From the NCBI GenBank assembly GCA_963575745.1, contig CAUYUJ010009779.1, forward strand, positions 1 through 64,000: a stretch of 64,000 nt of DNA, written 5' to 3'. This document shows, piece after piece, positions 62,036 through 64,000 of this stretch. The first letter of the stretch is position 1. Each line of letters starts with the position of its first letter. The translations under genes were made by a program, and so were the position numbers. Below the pieces are notes generated by a model, which ran no database searches, was not told where the DNA came from, and worked only from the letters and a program-made list of their open reading frames with translations. Source of the DNA: Prorocentrum cordatum (lineage: Eukaryota > Sar > Dinophyceae > Prorocentrales > Prorocentraceae).

Positions 62036-62406
62036 CTTCGGCGCTAAAGCGGGGAGGGTGGTGGGTGCCGAACCCCCCCTTCCCCTTTCAGGGAGGGAGG
62101 AGGGGGGGATCGAAAATCTCCCCCCTTTTGAAGGGGGGAGGGGGGGGGCTTTGCGAACACCCCCCTTTTTCAATTGCAAGGTGATCCAACGGCGCGCTTT
62201 CCCAATTGAGGTCCGCCCGCCCGACCCGCCCGTTGCGGTCCGCTGGCTCGTCTGCTCGAAACTCGCCCGCTTTCATGCCCCGCCCGGCCCGCTCGGCCAG
62301 GGCCCGCCCGCCCGACCCACCCGACAGGGCCCGCCGCCCCGCCCGTTAGGATCCGCCCGCTCGGTTTGCCAGTCAGGGTCCGCCCGTCAGCGTGCATGGA
62401 CTTGCC
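62036..62406. other. GC-rich, no supported gene
   Basis: C- and G-runs followed by degenerate GCCCGCCCGACCCGCCCG repeats (62210-62360). Confidence 0.4.
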
Positions 62407-62526
62407 GTCGCTCGGACGTCCATTCCCCGTGTTTTTTTCGGTTTCGTGCGTGTTTTTTTTTGCTCGATGGTCCAGGATGGTCCTCGATGGTTCTCGCCGA
62501 GGACAAAATGCACACGTCCGAGCGGT
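62407..62526. mobile_element. Dr2 MITE, copy 3
   Basis: GTCGCTCGGACGT / ACGTCCGAGCGGT ends, interior TTTCGTGCGTG and CCAGGATGGTCCTCGATGG. A solo end (ACACACGTCCGAGCGAACAT) lies at about 63352-63372. Confidence 0.8.
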
Positions 62527-64000
62527 GCCAAGTGGAAGACCTCCCGCCCGCATTGACGCCGCGCCCGCCCGGCCCGCCTGTCGAGGCCCGCCCGTCCGAC
62601 CCGCCAGGTGAGGCCAGCCCGCCCGGGGCCGCCGGGGCCCGCCTGCCAAGCTTGTGGCTCCTCCCTCCTCCCCATCTTCTGGTGTGCTTCGCCTTCAAGC
62701 CCCCTCCTTCACACGCGCCCCTCTTTCTCGTCTTCCCTTCTTTCCCCGCTTGATCCTCTCATGATTGAGGCCGCGCCAACTACACGATGCAGGCAAGGAA
62801 CACAGATCCCTCGAAGACGAAGAGGGCGGGCATCGAGGGTTCGGGGTATACATGTCGAACGAGACGCGAGCAGCGAAGATCAACACAGTATTGAATTGAT
62901 TGCTGCTGCTTTTGCTGGTTTTTATGACGAGCTCGGATGGTTTCGGATGCTTCCAGAGGAAGCCCGACATGCTCGTGGGAATGTGCCTTCGACACTTTCG
63001 TCTTGCCTCCCATCCAGCTCGACGTGAGAGGAACATCGTGTGGCGACAATGCGGGAGGAAGCCGCAAGCGGAGAAGAGGGCACTGCCATGCGAAGGCGAG
63101 GTGCGCGCATAACTCCAAGCTCTGAGGCAGCACTGTCCTCCAGGATGGTGGCCCAAAGCTTTACGAAGACTGGCGTGTTCATCAGGGTATCCCAGAGGCC
63201 GCCCCTTTCGCAATGCAAGTCGATGTCTACGAGCTTCGTGTCCACGCCTCAGCACTGGTTTCCGATCGATCAAAGACTTTGAGTCTGATCACCGACGATC
63301 CCAGGGCAGAACAGTCAAACTATGGCAATAATGTTGCAGGACAAGTGGGAAACACACGTCCGAGCGAACATTTCGCAAGGGAGAGTGCCCTCTGGAGTGG
63401 GAGAGAGGAGAAGAGGGGTCTACGACACATTCTAGACTGGCCGCGAGATTGGAAGCGACGTTGGAATACCCCTGGCGCTCGTGGTGCCAATGATCGAGCT
63501 CTCCAACACTTCGCGACAAGCATCTGCGCGCGGGTCCGGCGCCAGAGATCCCGATACGCAAGGGGTCCTGTCAGAGATGGGAGGCCCAGCCCAGCAGAAA
63601 CATAAACGTCGCCCCTGCGGCCACTTTGCTGTATCCTCCTGAGATCGGTAGCGAGCGAGGGGGGGATGACAGGAGAAGGCCTTCTCAGAAGGCGGCGGGC
63701 CTTCTCGGAAGCCCTCTGGCCTTCCGCCAAATGGTCTGCCTTCGGGGAAGGCTTACAATCGAGGCTCATTGGGGATGACACGCGACAGGACACAAGACCC
63801 TTCCGAGGGCCGCATTTCCATAGGAATGCGGACGGCCTGGGTCGCGAGACGCAGGACGCGAGGGCATCCTGACTTTGGCAGGGTCGCCCTACTAATCATC
63901 GTCGACTGCAGGAAACTTCTGAGAAAGCCGCAGACTGCCGAGCCTTCTCAAAACGCCCTCCCCTTCTGCTTTCGCCCGCGGGCTCGCCGCCAACAACAGC
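62527..64000. other. mixed sequence, possible minus-strand coding at 62900-63245
   Basis: Minus frame 63245-62922 (MDTKLVDIDLHCERGGLWDT, PVFVKLWATILEDSAASELG) is open and compact, but two other frames are also open there and no splice sites stand out. 63675-63760 carries several GAAGGCCTTCTC / CTTCTCAGAAGG palindromic motifs, as do 63920-63960. Confidence 0.3.

Overview
The window looks like a piece of nuclear genome from a GC-rich, large-genome core dinoflagellate. The most specific evidence is remnants of the dinoflagellate trans-spliced leader: an 18-nt exact match (TCCGTAGCCATTTTGGCT, minus strand, 36940-36957) and a 16-nt exact match (GCCATTTTGGCTCAAG, plus strand, 39240-39255) preceded by a second, diverged copy. 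Supporting features are degenerate dinoflagellate-style PPR repeats, a tyrosine-recombinase retroelement, exons with AG|G acceptors and GTGAGT-type donors, and a very high load of trinucleotide microsatellites (GTC, GGA, ATC), minisatellites and palindromes. I see no bacterial operons, tRNA or rRNA genes, or CRISPR arrays.

Layout. 0-22 kb is almost all repeats (microsatellites, a 159-bp satellite at 8.8-10.6 kb, several short dispersed families) with one exon-like segment near 1.1-1.4 kb. 22.5-25.3 kb has one isolated exon, a 1-kb satellite of an 11-bp AAGCTAAGCTA-type unit, and an inverted repeat. 25.9-28.9 kb carries a broken two-exon transposase-like gene. 29.8-44.2 kb is the coding core: hypothetical genes, all on the minus strand, plus a complete-looking 4.47-kb mobile element (31427-35899) with a coiled-coil/zinc-knuckle ORF, a tyrosine recombinase and split direct repeats in the order A1-ORFs-B1-A2-B2. 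44.7-50 kb is repeats again, including a T-shaped palindrome at 47.4 kb. 50.9-54.6 kb holds a decayed PPR fragment, one well-defined exon and a broken hypothetical gene. 55-64 kb is microsatellites, large hairpins, a degenerate telomere-like stretch and a 1.1-kb CACTACT-type satellite.

Every segment for which I can argue coding potential is on the minus strand, as expected for a dinoflagellate unidirectional gene block. A dispersed repeat family (called Dr4 here) always lies in the orientation of the genes; at three places it ends exactly at an AG|GGCTGGTGG acceptor in front of an open frame, which suggests it is an intron-generating (introner-like) element. Several genes carry in-frame stops or frameshifts, some in homopolymer runs where assembly error is an alternative to pseudogenisation.

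Most interesting candidates: (1) the split-direct-repeat tyrosine-recombinase element that lacks any visible reverse transcriptase; (2) a family of T-shaped double-hairpin palindromes whose internal arms occur in both orientations; (3) the introner-like family; (4) short palindromic insertions inside GAC/GTC coding repeats that behave like tiny GC-AG introns. All identifications are by eye; no database search was possible.
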